From Nomia melanderi (taxonomy: Eukaryota > Arthropoda > Insecta > Hymenoptera > Halictidae), in contig NC_135010.1 of assembly GCF_051020985.1 (NCBI RefSeq), positions 11,530,001-11,594,000 on the forward strand: DNA of 64,000 bases. The letters are read 5' to 3'. Positions 23,773 through 35,277 of this stretch are shown here, in pieces. Under the pieces are notes generated by a model. That model saw only the letters and a list, made by a program, of their open reading frames with translations. It ran no database searches and had not been told where the DNA came from. A program made the position numbers and the translations under genes. How positions within the stretch are numbered: the first letter of the stretch is position 1; every line of letters begins with the position of its first letter.

Positions 23773-23997
23773 TTCACGCTTTGCCACGGTGGTCACCGAT
23801 GAGCTTTCGAATTACAAGGGAATAATTGTGACTTGGAAGATAATTTTGAATTCAAATTTTCCGTAATTTGAATAACTATACAATAGGGGAGTATAAGAAT
23901 TTTCGTATGAAAGAATTAGTAATCTGCTTTGTACCTTCGCTATAGAGAGGATAAGTGGCACGTAAAATGCTGATGTTTTTCGTGGCAGTCGTGTTAA
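23773..23997. mobile_element. MITE family F/L, uninterrupted copy
   Basis: The left end is TTCACGCTTTGCCACGG with GGTGGTCACC just inside. The right end, reversed, is TTAACACGACTGCCACG. The interior matches 19872-20270 without the G insertion. It shares its right TTAA (23994-23997) with the following K element. Confidence 0.6.
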
Positions 23998-24302
23998 CGC
24001 ATTGCGGACAGGCTAATTTTCAGAGGACTGAATTGTGCGGATAGCAATTTTCACTGAGGTCAACTTATATCACTATACATATAGAAACTCAGATATATTG
24101 TTATGTAATATATTTTAAATAGATAAGAGATTCGAATGAAATTTTATATTTTTCCAATACTGTGGTAATTTAATTACTCAAACACCAAGAAATCAGCACA
24201 TAGTTTCCGTTTCTCCTATCATTCAAGTAACTGATATATAATTTAGCTTCACCTGCCGAAGATTTCGTACATCTCAAAAAATCTTCATCCGCAAAGGGTT
24301 AA
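23994..24302. mobile_element. TTAA-flanked MITE, family K (complete)
   Basis: TTAA at 23994-23997 and 24299-24302. Termini TTAACGCATTGCGGACAGG and reversed TTAACCCTTTGCGGATGAAG align over TTAACnCnTTGCGGA. The right half is clearly B-like, so K is probably a longer relative of B. An internal TTAA at 24115-24118, within GTAATATATTTTAAATAG, is empty here but occupied by H elements in three K-like copies. Confidence 0.65.
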
Positions 24303-26029
24303 ATTAAGTGCTGATCCTTCGAGGATAGTTTGTAACACAGTAATATACTTCATGTAATCGAGCGTGCTTATAAGATACTGCCAGTGCCTTCAGCTTACTT
24401 GATAATTACGTTCCTACGATACGGAATGTTCTGTTCCGCGATGGGAATCTATCATGTAGATTAAATTAGGGGTATAGCTTTGATCGAGTAGATCACGATA
24501 GCTTGTTAACGACGAAATCCCGAAGAGCGGACTATAAGGGAGCGTAAAGATGTATTTTCCGCTCGAGCGTACAAGAATGGGTAGCACACTGGAACGGCCG
24601 GCAATTTGTAAGACGTTTAACCGAGCCGGTTGAATTAGAGTCAGTTAGCGAGCCGCGTTTTCTAGCAATTAATATACAGCATTTCCATTAAGGCAGTAAA
24701 TTTCAAGCGTGGCCGGGAGCGCAGCCACCGGGCAGCCGCTGACAAGTGAAATTTCAGCTCTCGCAAAGGCGGCGGACAGAGCGGGGAGGGGAATATCCTG
24801 CCGCGGAAACACCCGCCGCCGTAATAACACAGAAATCGTTACCCGCCAATTGAGATATCAATCTCGGTAATCGTTTAATCGCGAGATATCGATATTACCC
24901 GGCAATCACCGGGGGCCCCGGATCCCGCGCGGCCGGCCAGTTGGGACTTGCGAAACGGCCGGGTTACCATATAACGTGCAATTATGAATTTTCACGGATT
25001 AACGTTAAGATCTCCTTTCCGTGCCCGCTGCAAGGTTCCACCGCGAGCGGATTACGCGCGAACGATGACCGGTTTCTTGCGTGTCCCGGCAGCCGCTTCC
25101 ACGCCGCCCGATCGGGAATCCCCGGCACGCTAATGTCCGTGCCAGGGATCGTAAAAAATGTAATCCATCAGGTGCAACATTCTTCGTTGAGTAATTCCGT
25201 TGTTTTTTCGCTCGAGTTGCGCTCGCCGGTTAACACCGGTAAGCCCTCGTGTAATCGATTTTAAACTGGCCGTAGATTAATTGCTATGCGCGCGGATCGT
25301 ACGGTGCACTCATTGTGCGTCGCGAACATTTCATTGGCGGTTGTAGTTAATGAACTCGGTTTTCTAGATTATCGTCGATATACTTTGTTTATTTATTATG
25401 TAGACGGTTCGTCCTTTTGCTTGTCGATACTTGGGGGTCTGAGACATAGTCCAGGCCCGTTGACAAGTTTATAACCAAGGACCGCCATGACCTGGGTCAC
25501 ACGCCCTAGACTGAGCTTTTCTTTTTGGAAAAGCAGTTGAAGAGCACATCGCGTAAATATATTTAACCTGACTACGGAGTTTTTATTTTATTAGCCCTAC
25601 AATTATGTTCTCCATAAGTCCGAAGATAAACAGTGATGAAGATAGAATAATAAAATGAGTCTTCCGAAGAATGCTCATCGAATCCAAAGAAACCACCCTT
25701 GCTGCAATAGTCGTAACCCAGCGAAAAGTAGAGAAGTCCCGCAAAATAAACAGCGGCGAATTGAATAAAAAATTCAGTAGCCACCGGACTGTAATTTCGA
25801 AGCCACCGAGCAGAGGGACCGCGGACAGTATCACGCCAAGCGAAATCAGGGCGAAGGGCGGAATCGGTCCGCGGAAAGACAGGCTCACGCGTGACGAGCG
25901 CGCTGCCGGTGTCCACCTGAAATTGGCAGGCCTGGTCGGCGAGGGTGCTAATTTTCGGAGGGTTCGGCGCCGCGGGCCTGTAATTAATGGGGTTTGTCAT
26001 CCGAATAAAAAAAAGGAAGAGAACCGTGC

Positions 26030-26030
<1 letters not shown>
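24303..26030. other. Mostly GC-rich unique block
   Basis: Bases 24580-25260 are GC-rich with AT words such as CTAGCAATTAATATAC. Bases 25570-25990 have overlapping frames on both strands with no recognisable product. Confidence 0.45.

Positions 26031-26078
<48 letters not shown>
26031..26078. repeat. Compound microsatellite (TG)n(AG)n
   Basis: TG repeats over 26031-26044 pass directly into AG repeats over 26045-26078. The Ser-Leu and Thr-His runs in minus-strand frames here are translations of this tract. Confidence 0.95.
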
Positions 26079-26082
<4 letters not shown>

Positions 26083-26450
26083 GGGTCCCGTGGGTGTATC
26101 CGATGCAGCGTGGTGGGTGGCCACGATCGTTGATTGGTATCGGTAATTGGCCTGATTGTCCGGTGTCCCAATTAATTTAATTACGTTTAATTGCATGTCG
26201 GTAGCGGGAGGCGTCTCCTCTTCTGAAACATTGCTCACTTCCCTTGAACCTCCTACTGTTTTCGGAGGTCCTAGAAAAGTGCTGAGGAACCTGTGGTAGA
26301 ATCAATGATATAATAATCTTTGCGAGGCTGGATCGGAAATCTGATAGTCTTTGTAGGTTAGAATCGAAAGCTTGGTATCCTTCGTGGCTCAGAATTGAAA
26401 GTTTAATACACTTTCTGCGAGGAATACAGTGTTAGAGTCTCAACGCGTTA

Positions 26451-26740
26451 TTAACCCTTTGCACTCGGCAGGTGACTCGGCAGGTGACTCTTTGCATTCT
26501 CAGTCACTTGGTTTGATGCAGTGAAACTTTAGAATCTGATCTTTAACCCTGCACTCGGAAGCTTTTCGCTAGAAATATTATAACCTTTTTAATAGCTATT
26601 ATAATTTGACATATTGGAATAGCTTTGTTCCTCAATGTACCTCTAATTCCTCTTCGAGTTAGCTTCAAAGGATATCGTCTTCGTCTCGTCAAGAAATGTT
26701 GAATATTTCTAGTGAGGAACTTCCGAGTTCAAAGGGTTAA
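26451..26740 (+). mobile_element. Two nested family A elements
   Basis: Outer left end TTAACCCTTTGCACTCGG at 26451, with GGTGACTC duplicated and a CTCAGTCAC arm. A second left terminus TTAACCCTGCACTCGGAAG lies at 26543. A common right end GAGTTCAAAGGGTTAA finishes at 26740. The second is likely an A element inserted into the first, whose distal half is lost. Confidence 0.55.
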
Positions 26741-26764
26741 CCAATTTTAAATCCCTCATTCCTG

Positions 26765-27233
26765 ACAACGCGCTGTCAACGCTCTGTATGTCCTTTGCTC
26801 AATGTTCACTCAATTTAATTCACAACTACCAATGCATATACTATTCAAAAGGCAAGCTCGAGAGCCGCGTGCTCAGCGCTGTCAACGCTTTTTATGTCCT
26901 TTACTTAACATTAACATAATTTAATTCCCAACTATCAACGCCTATATTATTCAAAAAGCACGAGATAAGAAGTGATACTCGTTTTCAAGCTTCAATTGAC
27001 GGAGCACGCGCAACCTCGAGGGCCAAGTGCCGCCATGGGAAGCGTGCTCAGCGCTGTCAACGCTCTGCACGTCCTTTACTCAACGTTCACTCAATTTAAT
27101 TCACAACTACCAATGCATATACTATTCAAAATCTACAAGACAAGAAGTGTACACGCTTTCAAGCTTCAATTGACGGAGCACGCGCAACCTCGAGGGCCAA
27201 GCGCGCCGTGGGCCGCGTGCTCAGCGCTGTCCT
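26765..27233. repeat. Tandem array, 3 imperfect copies of ~110-180 bp
   Basis: Each copy has GCGCTGTCAACGCTcT, ATGTCCTTTaCTCAA, TTTAATTCaCAACTACCAA and ATACTATTCAAAA. Copies 2 and 3 also carry TCAAGCTTCAATTGACGGAG and ACGCGCAACCTCGAGGGCCA. Starts are near 26769, 26876 and 27048; a final partial GTGCTCAGCGCTGTC is at 27217. Confidence 0.75.
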
Positions 27234-27396
27234 AGAACCTTCTTCCGGCGTTCCGTGTCGTAGGCAGCTCGTGTCTCCGCGAATGGATTCCATTCAATTT
27301 CGCCAATCGCGCAGTAAAATCCGCTCGCATGAAAAATGCCGGCACTATCCTCGGTTCCGGTTTTACGTGGGCAGCGCGGAACGACGGGGGTTTACA

Positions 27397-27435
<39 letters not shown>

Positions 27436-27904
27436 ACACTACGCGCGTAGACAAAGGCGGGACGGGACGGGTCGGGGTGGAAGCCGCGGCACGGAATTAC
27501 AACTTTATGTCACCGGTTAGTTTTGCCGTTCTTGAGCGAGCGGGCGAGCGAGGTTTATGTATGTAAATCGCCGCGCAGCCGCCACCGACGCCGGAAAACG
27601 CCGTTAAAACGACGCCGACCGCGATATTGCTCTGCGCGTAATGCCATGCAAATCTCGGCTAGTTCCCGAAAGTTCGTTATAACAAGCTGCCTGGGAAACA
27701 GGGGGCGGGCCGACGCCACGCGGCACGCGAAAAATTATGCGGCCGACGCATCCACCCCGTATCGCTTTCTGTCGCGCGATTAAACGGGGGTCGCGGAAGG
27801 TGTACCGTCGGGACGCTGGATTTTTGCTGGCTGTACCTTGGTGTTCCGGTGGATACGATGGATGAAGGTAGAGGGATGTTCTGTGCGTCTGGGAAATAGG
27901 GTTA
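27234..27904. repeat. GC-rich block with a (GCC)12 tract
   Basis: GCC repeats span 27397-27433; the Ala and Arg runs in overlapping frames come from it. The remainder is unique CpG-rich DNA without a recognised gene. Confidence 0.7.
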
Positions 27905-28310
27905 ATTTGAAAATATTTTTATGTTCTAAATAACATTATCTAAGCGGCGACATTCAGCTAGACGAATGTGCAGTAAGGATAATTCAATGGAATGATTCAA
28001 TATTTGGTTGTTTCCATTTTGCGTATTTTGCTGTATGAATGCTCGCGTTCTTCGATTTAGTCATCGAATAACGATAATTCAATGGAATGATTCAATATTT
28101 GATTGTTTCCATTTTGCGTATTTTGCTGTATGAATGCTCGCGTTCTTCGATTTAGTCATCGAATAACGATAATTCAATGGAATGATTCAATATTTGATTG
28201 TTTCCATTTTCTGGATTTTGCTTTATGAATACGTTCTTCGATTTAGTCATCGAATAATAGACGAACAGTCATCGAATAATAGACGAACACGCGAGTGTCG
28301 AGTAGGGTAA
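27905..28310. repeat. Dispersed repeat with internally expanded 94-bp unit
   Basis: Left flank TTCTAAATAACattATCTAAG and ACATTCAGCTAGACGAA, then three copies (near 27979, 28070, 28164) of GATAATTCAATGGAATGATTC through TTTCCATTTTgcGTATTTTGC to CTTCGATTTAGTCATCGAATAA, then two copies of TCATCGAATAATAGACGAACA. A single-unit version with the same flanks is at 32105-32310. Confidence 0.8.
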
Positions 28311-28317
28311 ATTTGAT

Positions 28318-28516
28318 TTAACACGTTGACTGCTGAAGAAATGCTGATAGACAGTGCCATAGTCGAAATAGTTTACTTAATGAAGAAATTAGGTGAAGAT
28401 TCTTTGTAGCGATTGATCTATTGATCTTATATCTCGTTTGACGAGTTTGGTTGATATAAAGAAATTTTTTAGTATATGTGGAAAATTATGTCACGTGACA
28501 TGGGAGGTAGTGTTAA
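28318..28516 (-). mobile_element. TTAA-flanked MITE, family F (diverged, complete)
   Basis: TTAA at 28318-28321 and 28513-28516. The left end is TTAACACGTTGACTGC. Near the right end lies the 12-bp palindrome TGTCACGTGACA followed by TGGGAGGTAGTGTTAA. Its interior (GCGATTGATCTaTTGATCTTaTA) recurs in a fragment at 31548-31630. It shares its right TTAA with the next element. Confidence 0.6.
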
Positions 28517-29007
28517 CCCCTTGAACTCTGTAGGCAATATTGCACCAGGAATAATATTAGATATTTTAATGAATCTTAAAGAAACTACCCTATAATTATT
28601 AGATTTTTCACACATCCAAATTTTGCACTAAGAAGGAAAATATATAATCTAAGAAATGTTACAATATTTTCCATTTTCGCTAGGGATATTGTTATGTAAT
28701 ATATTTTAACACTAGAACTACGTACCAGTCAAAATGACTGGTTCCGACTTGTAGTACTATTAAGATATTATCTGATAATTATTTAAGATATTATCTTAAT
28801 AATACTACAAGTGCACGTACTATTATTAAGATATTAATAATTGCGAAACAATCTTAAAAGCATTGAATATTTGAAATGGTCTTGAGAATAAATAGTCTCA
28901 TTTGAATATTACAATGAATGTCTGAAGAAACTGAAAATAATCTGTTACAATTTTTATAGGGAGTACATATATCAATCGTAGTAAATGCTCGGTAGTTCTA
29001 GTGTTAC
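28513..29007 (+). mobile_element. Composite MITE: family G left part, K junction, complete family H
   Basis: The G left end (TTAACCCCTTGAACTCTG, AATATTGCACCA) runs to TCGCTAGGGATA. It then passes into the K-like words TTGTTATGTAATATAT and directly into a family H element at 28706-29007. After H, the K sequence resumes (GGTAATTCGAATCAAATTTTATATTTC), matching 24119 onward. This order is shared with 53726-54209. Confidence 0.65.
28706..29007 (+). mobile_element. TTAA-flanked MITE, family H with internal hairpin
   Basis: TTAA at 28706-28709 and TTAC at 29004-29007. Termini TTAACACTAGAACTACG and CGGTAGTTCTAGTGTTAC. The palindrome CCAGTCAAAATGACTGG is at 28725-28741. At 302 bp it is ~90 bp longer than 7646-7855, largely because of an inserted inverted repeat at 28747-28812. 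Confidence 0.75.
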
Positions 29008-29060
29008 GTAGGTAATTCGAATCAAATTTTATATTTCTTTTAATAGTCTGGCAATTAGCG

Positions 29061-30388
29061 AAGTTGCATAGCTAAGTGTCTTCTAAGTGAAATCTCCTTT
29101 TTATATAGATTTCTCGTTACCAGTAGGCAATTACTGTTCTTGTTAGCGATTTGTATGGTTTTTACTAGACCTGGTCGTAGAAAGGAGAATGTTTCCTTCT
29201 ACTAGTTCATTATTAAGAGTAAAAATGCACCTACGAAATTAAATCGTAACGTAGCATTTTCCGATTCCTACAATTCAGAACTAGACGTTTCTCCAACAAA
29301 ATTCCACAGTTAACCGGTTGAAGAGGATCAACGCTTCGCGATCTACCTGTAGTTAAATCGATCACGCGAGCTACCGACATCGAGCAACCCTTCACTTTGA
29401 CGTCTGAATCCCGGCGTATTCCACGCGTATTAACGAGCCACAAAGAGTCGAACGAGGGTCGTAGAAAAGAGGCTCCGTGAAAACCGTCCGGAGCGTCGGC
29501 TTCGACGTAGAATCCTCCCGCACGAGGAAGATAGACCAGTTTCTAAGGAACGCGTTTCTGGTTCTTTGAAGCCTCCACGTTCGACGGGGCCCGCTGCGTC
29601 GATGTTATTGCCCACGCTTTCATCCTCCGCGCTCGGGATCGAGTGAATAGTGGTTACACGCCGGCGTTATTAGCGGGTACCTGTTAATGAATTAATCTTA
29701 TCCGAGAGGTTATTAAGCTGAGAAATGGGTCCGTTGGTTGCAGTTTATGGCGTGACATAATAATTTCTAAACCCCTGCGTCTCGCCGCCGCGTTCCTCGG
29801 ATTCCGAACGTGACGGGACGACGGAGAATCTCTCCTCGCCGGATACTAAATTAAAATCCACGGTGCAATCGAGGAATCCTCGTCCCACTTTCCTGGCCGT
29901 TCCGTCTTAGAGAAACGCCGAAAAAAAACACGGTTTCCCATAACGCCCCTGCGCAACACGTGTTGCCGGTACCGCCGATCCGGAGGCACGATTTTTTCGA
30001 GATCCAGCCCCGCAACGAGCTGTCGATTGATGTACGAGGTCATTACTCCTTCTAATGCCCCGTCAGCCGTCAACGGGCCGCGCTCGTCGTCGTTTTACGT
30101 AATCCCGGGCAAATGTGAACAGGTTTTCGTCGTCGTGCCGCAATATAATCTGTCGACCGATAATGTTGCCGGTGTCGGGCAATTTCATCCTCTGTTGACT
30201 GGGATTAACTCTCGCGGCTTGAATTAGAACTTCGGCCGCGCACCGAATGATCGGTCGATTGCTTGATGGGTAATTTATTGATGCACGGAACTCGGAATCT
30301 AGAGATCGTGTTTCTAGATGAATATTCTTGAATTTTTGAACGATTTTTGCGAATTTAGTATTGATTATCCTCGAAAACGTTGCGATAA
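29061..30388. other. Unique block
   Basis: AT-rich to 29280, GC-rich 29290-30240, then AT-rich. Short overlapping frames only; nothing recognised. Confidence 0.45.
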
Positions 30389-30621
30389 TTAACCCTTTGC
30401 ACTCGAGGGGTGACTCTCGGTCACCATTTCATTCGATATGAAAAATTACAAAGTGTTATATATAGTATTGAGTTTATAATGCATCAACATGCGAAATATT
30501 TCTGTAAAATAGCTTTGTTCCTTAATGTACGTATATTTTCTCATTAGTCTTCAAATGTCATCTACGTCTCATGAATGTGTCGAATGTTTCTAGTGAAAAG
30601 CTTCCGAGTGCAAAGGGTCAA
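30389..30621 (+). mobile_element. TTAA-flanked MITE, family A (complete, reference copy)
   Basis: TTAA at 30389-30392 and TCAA at 30618-30621. Termini TTAACCCTTTGCACTCG and CCGAGTGCAAAGGGTCAA. A perfect palindrome with spacer, GGTGACTCTCGGTCACC, lies 18-20 bp inside the left end. 233 bp. Confidence 0.8.
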
Positions 30622-30805
30622 CACTAGGTTTACTGACGTTTATTGTATAAATTGGATTGTTCCTAGAAAAATTGACAGTCTCATTCGTATCTTGGCAATA
30701 CGTTTTAAAGTCGACAATTACACATATTCAGCTGCATCGATCAAAATCGATATAATTTACCATATAATGTTTATCAAATTCAATATATATCAAGCCTAGC
30801 GTTAA
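30618..30805. mobile_element. MITE family C, abutting an A element
   Basis: Starts TCAACACTAGGTTTACTG at the same four bases that end the A element and finishes CAAGCCTAGCGTTAA at 30805. 188 bp. The family palindrome is not preserved. Confidence 0.6.
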
Positions 30806-31547
30806 ATGCAATCTTTCTCGCAAACCCAGCGTTAAACGCAATGTTTACAAACATTCCGCACAAAGAATCCATTATTCCGATATTTCGCATATTACTCCAG
30901 CGTTCGACGCGACGATTAAACAGTTCCCATCGACTGGTCGCGCGCGGTATCGATGAAAAAAATATTCACGCGACCCCGGCACGATAAACATTACCTTTGC
31001 GGGAGAGAAGCGGGACGCGAGCTAGCGCGTATCAACGGGTGGAGAGCATCGGCCGAAAAACACAGAAACCGATCGCGGCCGCGCGCCGGAAAACCCCGCG
31101 GCAAATAAGAGGAGTGGTTTTTCCCGAGGAGCATACCACCATTTCGTCGCAATTTAATTCGGAGGTCGAATCCGCGCGGCTCGAAAAAGCGGAAAGGAGA
31201 AGCTCGGCGGGAAAGGGAGAAAAAACGTGTCTCCGGCAATCGGTTCGAAAGTAGCTGCGGGCCGTCATGCAGTCGGCGCAGCAATTTCCGGTTTGGTATT
31301 TTCGGATCGATTCGCAACCCCTTTTCTCTGTCCGAGCCGAGGCGTCGTTCGCTCTCTCGTTCATCGTTCGCGATTCTACAGGCTGTTTCAAAAGATCGTC
31401 TCACCGATAAAGAACCATGGTGACCATTGATCTTTTCTGGTTCTGTTTGTTTGTTACTTCAGGACTGTCAGGGGGGAGGAGTGTTACGCGATTCGTTTGT
31501 GATTTCGATTGGTTATAATCATCAGTCACTGCGAATTACTATTATAG
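30806..31547. other. GC-rich unique block
   Basis: Bases 30900-31420 are CpG-rich with open frames on both strands and no recognisable product. Confidence 0.45.
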
Positions 31548-31859
31548 CGATTGATCTGTTGATCTTGTAGCTCGTCTGATAACGAGTTTGATATGATAAG
31601 GAAATTTGTAGGTATATGTGAAAAATTATGTTACTTGAATCAACGGTGCGAATTACTATAGTTCACTGAATTGATTTGTGGATGGATATTGGCATATCGG
31701 TAAGAAATGCTCGTATTTGGAAGACGATGAAAATGATGTTATTAGTCGAACAGCGAGAGATCGGAACGTAGATTGCTTTTTCTCTATTAATTATGCAATC
31801 GATGTGTAACTTAGCTTCAAGATGACGTGTATACTCGTCCAACACAGTTAACTGGTTAA
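31548..31859. mobile_element. Degraded F, B and D family fragments
   Basis: Bases 31548-31630 match the interior of the F element at 28318. Bases 31740-31810 match B interior (GTCGAACAGCGAGAGATCGGAACGTAG). Bases 31820-31859 match the D right end (GATGACGTGTATACTCGTCCAA, CACAGTTAACTGGTTAA). Confidence 0.45.
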
Positions 31860-31911
31860 GCAGTTGAAGGTTCGAATGTAATATTCAAATCAAACATTCT
31901 TGCACTTGAAA

Positions 31912-32091
31912 TTAACTCGGACGGTGAGATGAAATGTTGAGATTTGGAAGAGTAAGTCATGGAGAAATGATCTAATTAGTCGAACAGAGACGTACTTCCC
32001 TTTTTCTCTATTAATTAAGCAATTCATATACAATTTAGCTTCATATATTAAAGGTTTCGTATGCTTCGAAGAAACTTCCGGAAAGGGTTAA
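31912..32091 (+). mobile_element. MITE family B (short copy)
   Basis: TTAACTCGGACGGTGAGATG at the left; GAAACTTCCGGAAAGGGTTAA at the right. The B interior (TCGAACAGaGACGTA, TTTCTCTATTAATTAAGCAATTCATAT) is present. 180 bp, with part of the left end deleted. Confidence 0.55.
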
Positions 32092-32104
32092 ACGATGATC
32101 ATTA

Positions 32105-32310
32105 GAAAATATTTCTATATTCTAAATAACGCTACCTAATGCTACCTAACATTCAGCTAGACGAACCTGCAATATCGATAATGCAATTCGAAATGATTCA
32201 ATATTTGATTGTTTCCATTTCGTGGATTTTGCTCTATGAATACGTTCTTCGGTTTAGTCATCGAATAATAGACGAACACCCGGGTGTAGAGTAGAGTACT
32301 CTGCGCGATG
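32105..32310. repeat. Dispersed repeat, single-unit version
   Basis: Same flanks and one copy of the unit that is tandemly expanded at 27905-28310: ACATTCAGCTAGACGAAC, AATGATTCAATATTTGATTG, GTCATCGAATAATAGACGAA. Confidence 0.75.
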
Positions 32311-33930
32311 ACTGCATTCTATAGAGCAGAATGACAAAATATGATGCTTGATACAGAACGCATTCCCATAGCACCATAATTAATGGATATCATGGAAACT
32401 TCAACAGCAAGTCAATCGACCACACTTCCAATCTTCCTCTTCGAGATCACGATCAATCCCGCCACTTCTTACATCCACAGAATCCGCAGAACATACTTTT
32501 GAAACACCCTGTACACGTCATACCGTCTCGTTCCCTATCGTTCCGGCTCTCTCTCGCGTCCCGCGATGGAATTCACCCTCCTATCCGGCTCGCGCATCCC
32601 CTCGTTCAATTTTACTGCGTGCCGGAGCGTAACAGAGACGCGAACAGAGAAGCGGTACAGCGGGCCGGGGGGCGGAGGGGGAGGGACAGAGAAAGGGGAA
32701 GCGGAACGAGACCGCGAAAGAGAGGACGCGAGGAAGGGCCGGTGAAAAACGCAGTTAGAAGAGCGGAGAGGCGGCGGTAGGGAAAAGCTGACTTCCAAAT
32801 GGATATTAATAGTGGTTCTGTTCTCGTGGTGGCCTCTCCCTCCCCCTTCGCCCCTCCGCTCCTCCTGTGATCGTCGCTGATTACGCCGTTACAGCTGTTA
32901 TCCTTGATTAAAGCCTCGGATGGGCTGGCCGGCTCGCTCGAATGGATGTTTAGAACGAAAATGCGCTCGTAAGCGGGGGACGAGTGGTTAAAGAGCAGCT
33001 TTCCCAGCGTCAATTTCGGAAAGGGGAATTTGTCCCGTCGCACGCGCGCAGTCCCATGGAAACGGTCTCGCTCGTCGGAACGTTTTTCCAGTTCGCGCGG
33101 CGGATTTGCTCCCGCATCGGTGTGCCCACGTTTCCTTGCGATCGCGCTTTCGTTGGTCAACTTTCCTGGAAGCTATTCAGCGAACCGTCCAGCCGGCGCG
33201 GCATACTCCTCATTAATCCGCACGGTTCTTGCGAAACCGCCCGCGAGTATCGGAATTAACATAGATCACCGGAATCCGATAATTACGCGTCGGATTCTTA
33301 TGCAAATGCGAAATTTTATGGACCAACGCGGACAGATTAGGATCGCGCAAAAAGCCCCGGCTCCTCTGGCGGACCTTTCACTAATATCTCGGCCGAATGA
33401 GAACCCCGGCGAAACCGGATTACACTTTTTATCGCTGCATTACAATAAACGCCTGAAATCCCGCGCTAATAAATAGAAATTATTCCGCGCGGCTTACCCG
33501 CGAGCGAGCGCGCCTCCGTGCCTCGGTTTCCTATTAACCGCGGAGCGCGCCGAACGATGTTGCCTCCCGCGGAAACCGGCGGACCGCTTTTTCCCGCGCG
33601 ACGTTATGCAAATATCAATTTCTAAAACAGCATTCGATGCTCGAACCTGCGTCGCTGATCTCTCGGAACGCTCATCCGGTCTGCGGAACAATCTCTCGTT
33701 AATGAAATTACGATCTATCGATCCGCTTGTAATCCTCCGATTTCAACCGTTTCAGTCCCACGCGCCGCTTTCGCGCTCTTCGGATTTCATGTCGAAGAAA
33801 CTCGCGTTTGAAGGATACGGACGACTCAATGTCACGAAACGCGGTCAACTTTTTAGACAAATGTACGTCGCTACTTTCTTCGTGTAGTGATCCGAGTAAT
33901 ACATTCTGTGTTTCGTTGTTAACTATTATA
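32311..33930. other. Long GC-rich unique block
   Basis: CpG-rich from 32500 to 33880, with frames up to 182 codons open on both strands and no recognisable domain. A purine-rich tract lies at 32660-32780. Unspliced coding use is unsupported. Confidence 0.45.
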
Positions 33931-34131
33931 TTAACCTGTTAACTGGAGAATTTAGTTTTTCGAAATGTACGAAACCTTCGACAGACGAAGCTAAATTATC
34001 TACCAATTGCATGATCAATAGAAAAAAAAACTTCGCGCTGGCCACTTGTTGTTTGAGTAATTCAATCATTCGTTTGCGATTTAGTCTTCTTTGTTGAAGT
34101 TGAGAAAGTTGTTCAGCATCCAAACGGTTAA
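33931..34131 (-). mobile_element. MITE with D-type ends and B-like interior
   Basis: TTAACCTGTTAACTGGAG at the left and CATCCAAACGGTTAA at the right. The interior follows family B in reverse (GACGAAGCTAAATTATC, TTGAGTAATTCAATCATTCGTTTGCGA). 201 bp. The right terminus recurs at 34630-34650. Confidence 0.55.
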
Positions 34132-35277
34132 GCTTGTATTACTGTATAGCTCGTATAACCGAATTATTAAAGTTATCGATATATTTAGGAAGCATTGATG
34201 TCGCACTGCAGGAAACTATCGTGTAAGTTTCAGGAACATTCGACGACTCATAAATCAATTAGCACTCTCCAACGAGTGACATTCTACGCTTAGAAAAGCT
34301 CCTTGTAACGAAGAGAAACCTCTCCATCACAGAAAATCTTCCAATCGATTAACAACTCTAAACCTTCGAATCGAACTATCCAAACCTTCAACAAACTAAG
34401 ACGACCCAGATTAGAATAACCTAATTAAGCGTACTCCATTCGAAGCGAAAACCAACGAAAATAGATAACACAGCCATAGATCATCTTATCTCTCCAACCG
34501 AGAGATAAATGTTATTTTTCAATATTTCTCGTAATAACACAATATTTGTGATCTCATTAGACAACTACTCTCATTAATCTTTTCGCACACACACCCAATC
34601 ACTTCCATTTTTCGTAAAGATCCACAAAAGTTCAGCATCCAAACGGTTAAAAGCGTCCATCTGTCGCGCCACCTGCGCCATTAGCGACCGCGCATCTTCA
34701 AAATCTACGGGTCCAGCTGCTGGATCGCCGGCCGCAGCGACAAGACCGCGGCCCGAGGTACACGGTTCCGCGGGCCCATTTATATAAATTCAAGCGCGGT
34801 AGCGCCGCGACAAACGGCCCCGGTGGGCCCCGTAAACAAAGCCCGGCTACGCCGGCCGCCGCGGAACCGGTTCTGCCCCGGCTCTAATGCCGCTTAATAG
34901 AGCGTGTGCGTGGCCGCGCGTGCACCGTGTTCGTTCGGGCCCCGCCAAAGAGGCTAATCGGGCCGCGATAGCCCGCGAAACCGCGGACGTCTCCGAAAGG
35001 GGCGTGAACGCCGGCTCGTCCTCGCAACGCGCGGCGAAACGGCCGGTTGTAGGCGAGCTACCGGCGCAATTAGCCCGGTAACAGGGCCAATAAAAGTATC
35101 GTTAATCCTCGGAAGGCGCTCCGCGCCGCGCGACAATTGCGCCAGGAAACGATAAACCTCCGGCCATTCCGCCGCGACGACGACGACGACGACGCTGCCC
35201 GGTTGTTCACCGTTCGTTGAATCGCCGAGTTAGATCTACGACCGCCATTTTTTTCGCGAACGTAGGCAGCGAATTTT
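34132..35277. other. AT-rich then strongly GC-rich unique block
   Basis: A second TTCAGCATCCAAACGGTTAA terminus ends at 34650. Bases 34660-35230 are CpG-rich, with a TATATAAA word at 34781-34788 inside GC-rich surroundings and a short (GAC)n tract near 35175-35195. Confidence 0.45.

Noticed and set aside
25572..26171. 199-codon minus-strand frame with Ser-Leu and Thr-His repeats
   Set aside because: The repeats come from the TG/AG microsatellite; the remainder shows no recognisable domain and is overlapped by frames on both strands.
27208..27566. Frames with poly-Ala and poly-Arg, possible homopeptide of a transcription factor
   Set aside because: The runs are the same GCC repeat read in different phases; no DNA-binding domain is nearby.
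31860..31930. GGTTCGAATG, resembling a tRNA B box
   Set aside because: No matching A box, anticodon arm or acceptor stem around it; it lies beside D and B element fragments.
32612..33476. Overlapping frames of 182 and 148 codons on opposite strands
   Set aside because: Both strands open over GC-rich DNA without domain evidence; no basis for choosing either.
34781..34788. TATATAAA in a GC-rich block, considered as a promoter
   Set aside because: No initiator, downstream element or reading frame supports it; similar words occur by chance elsewhere in the window.
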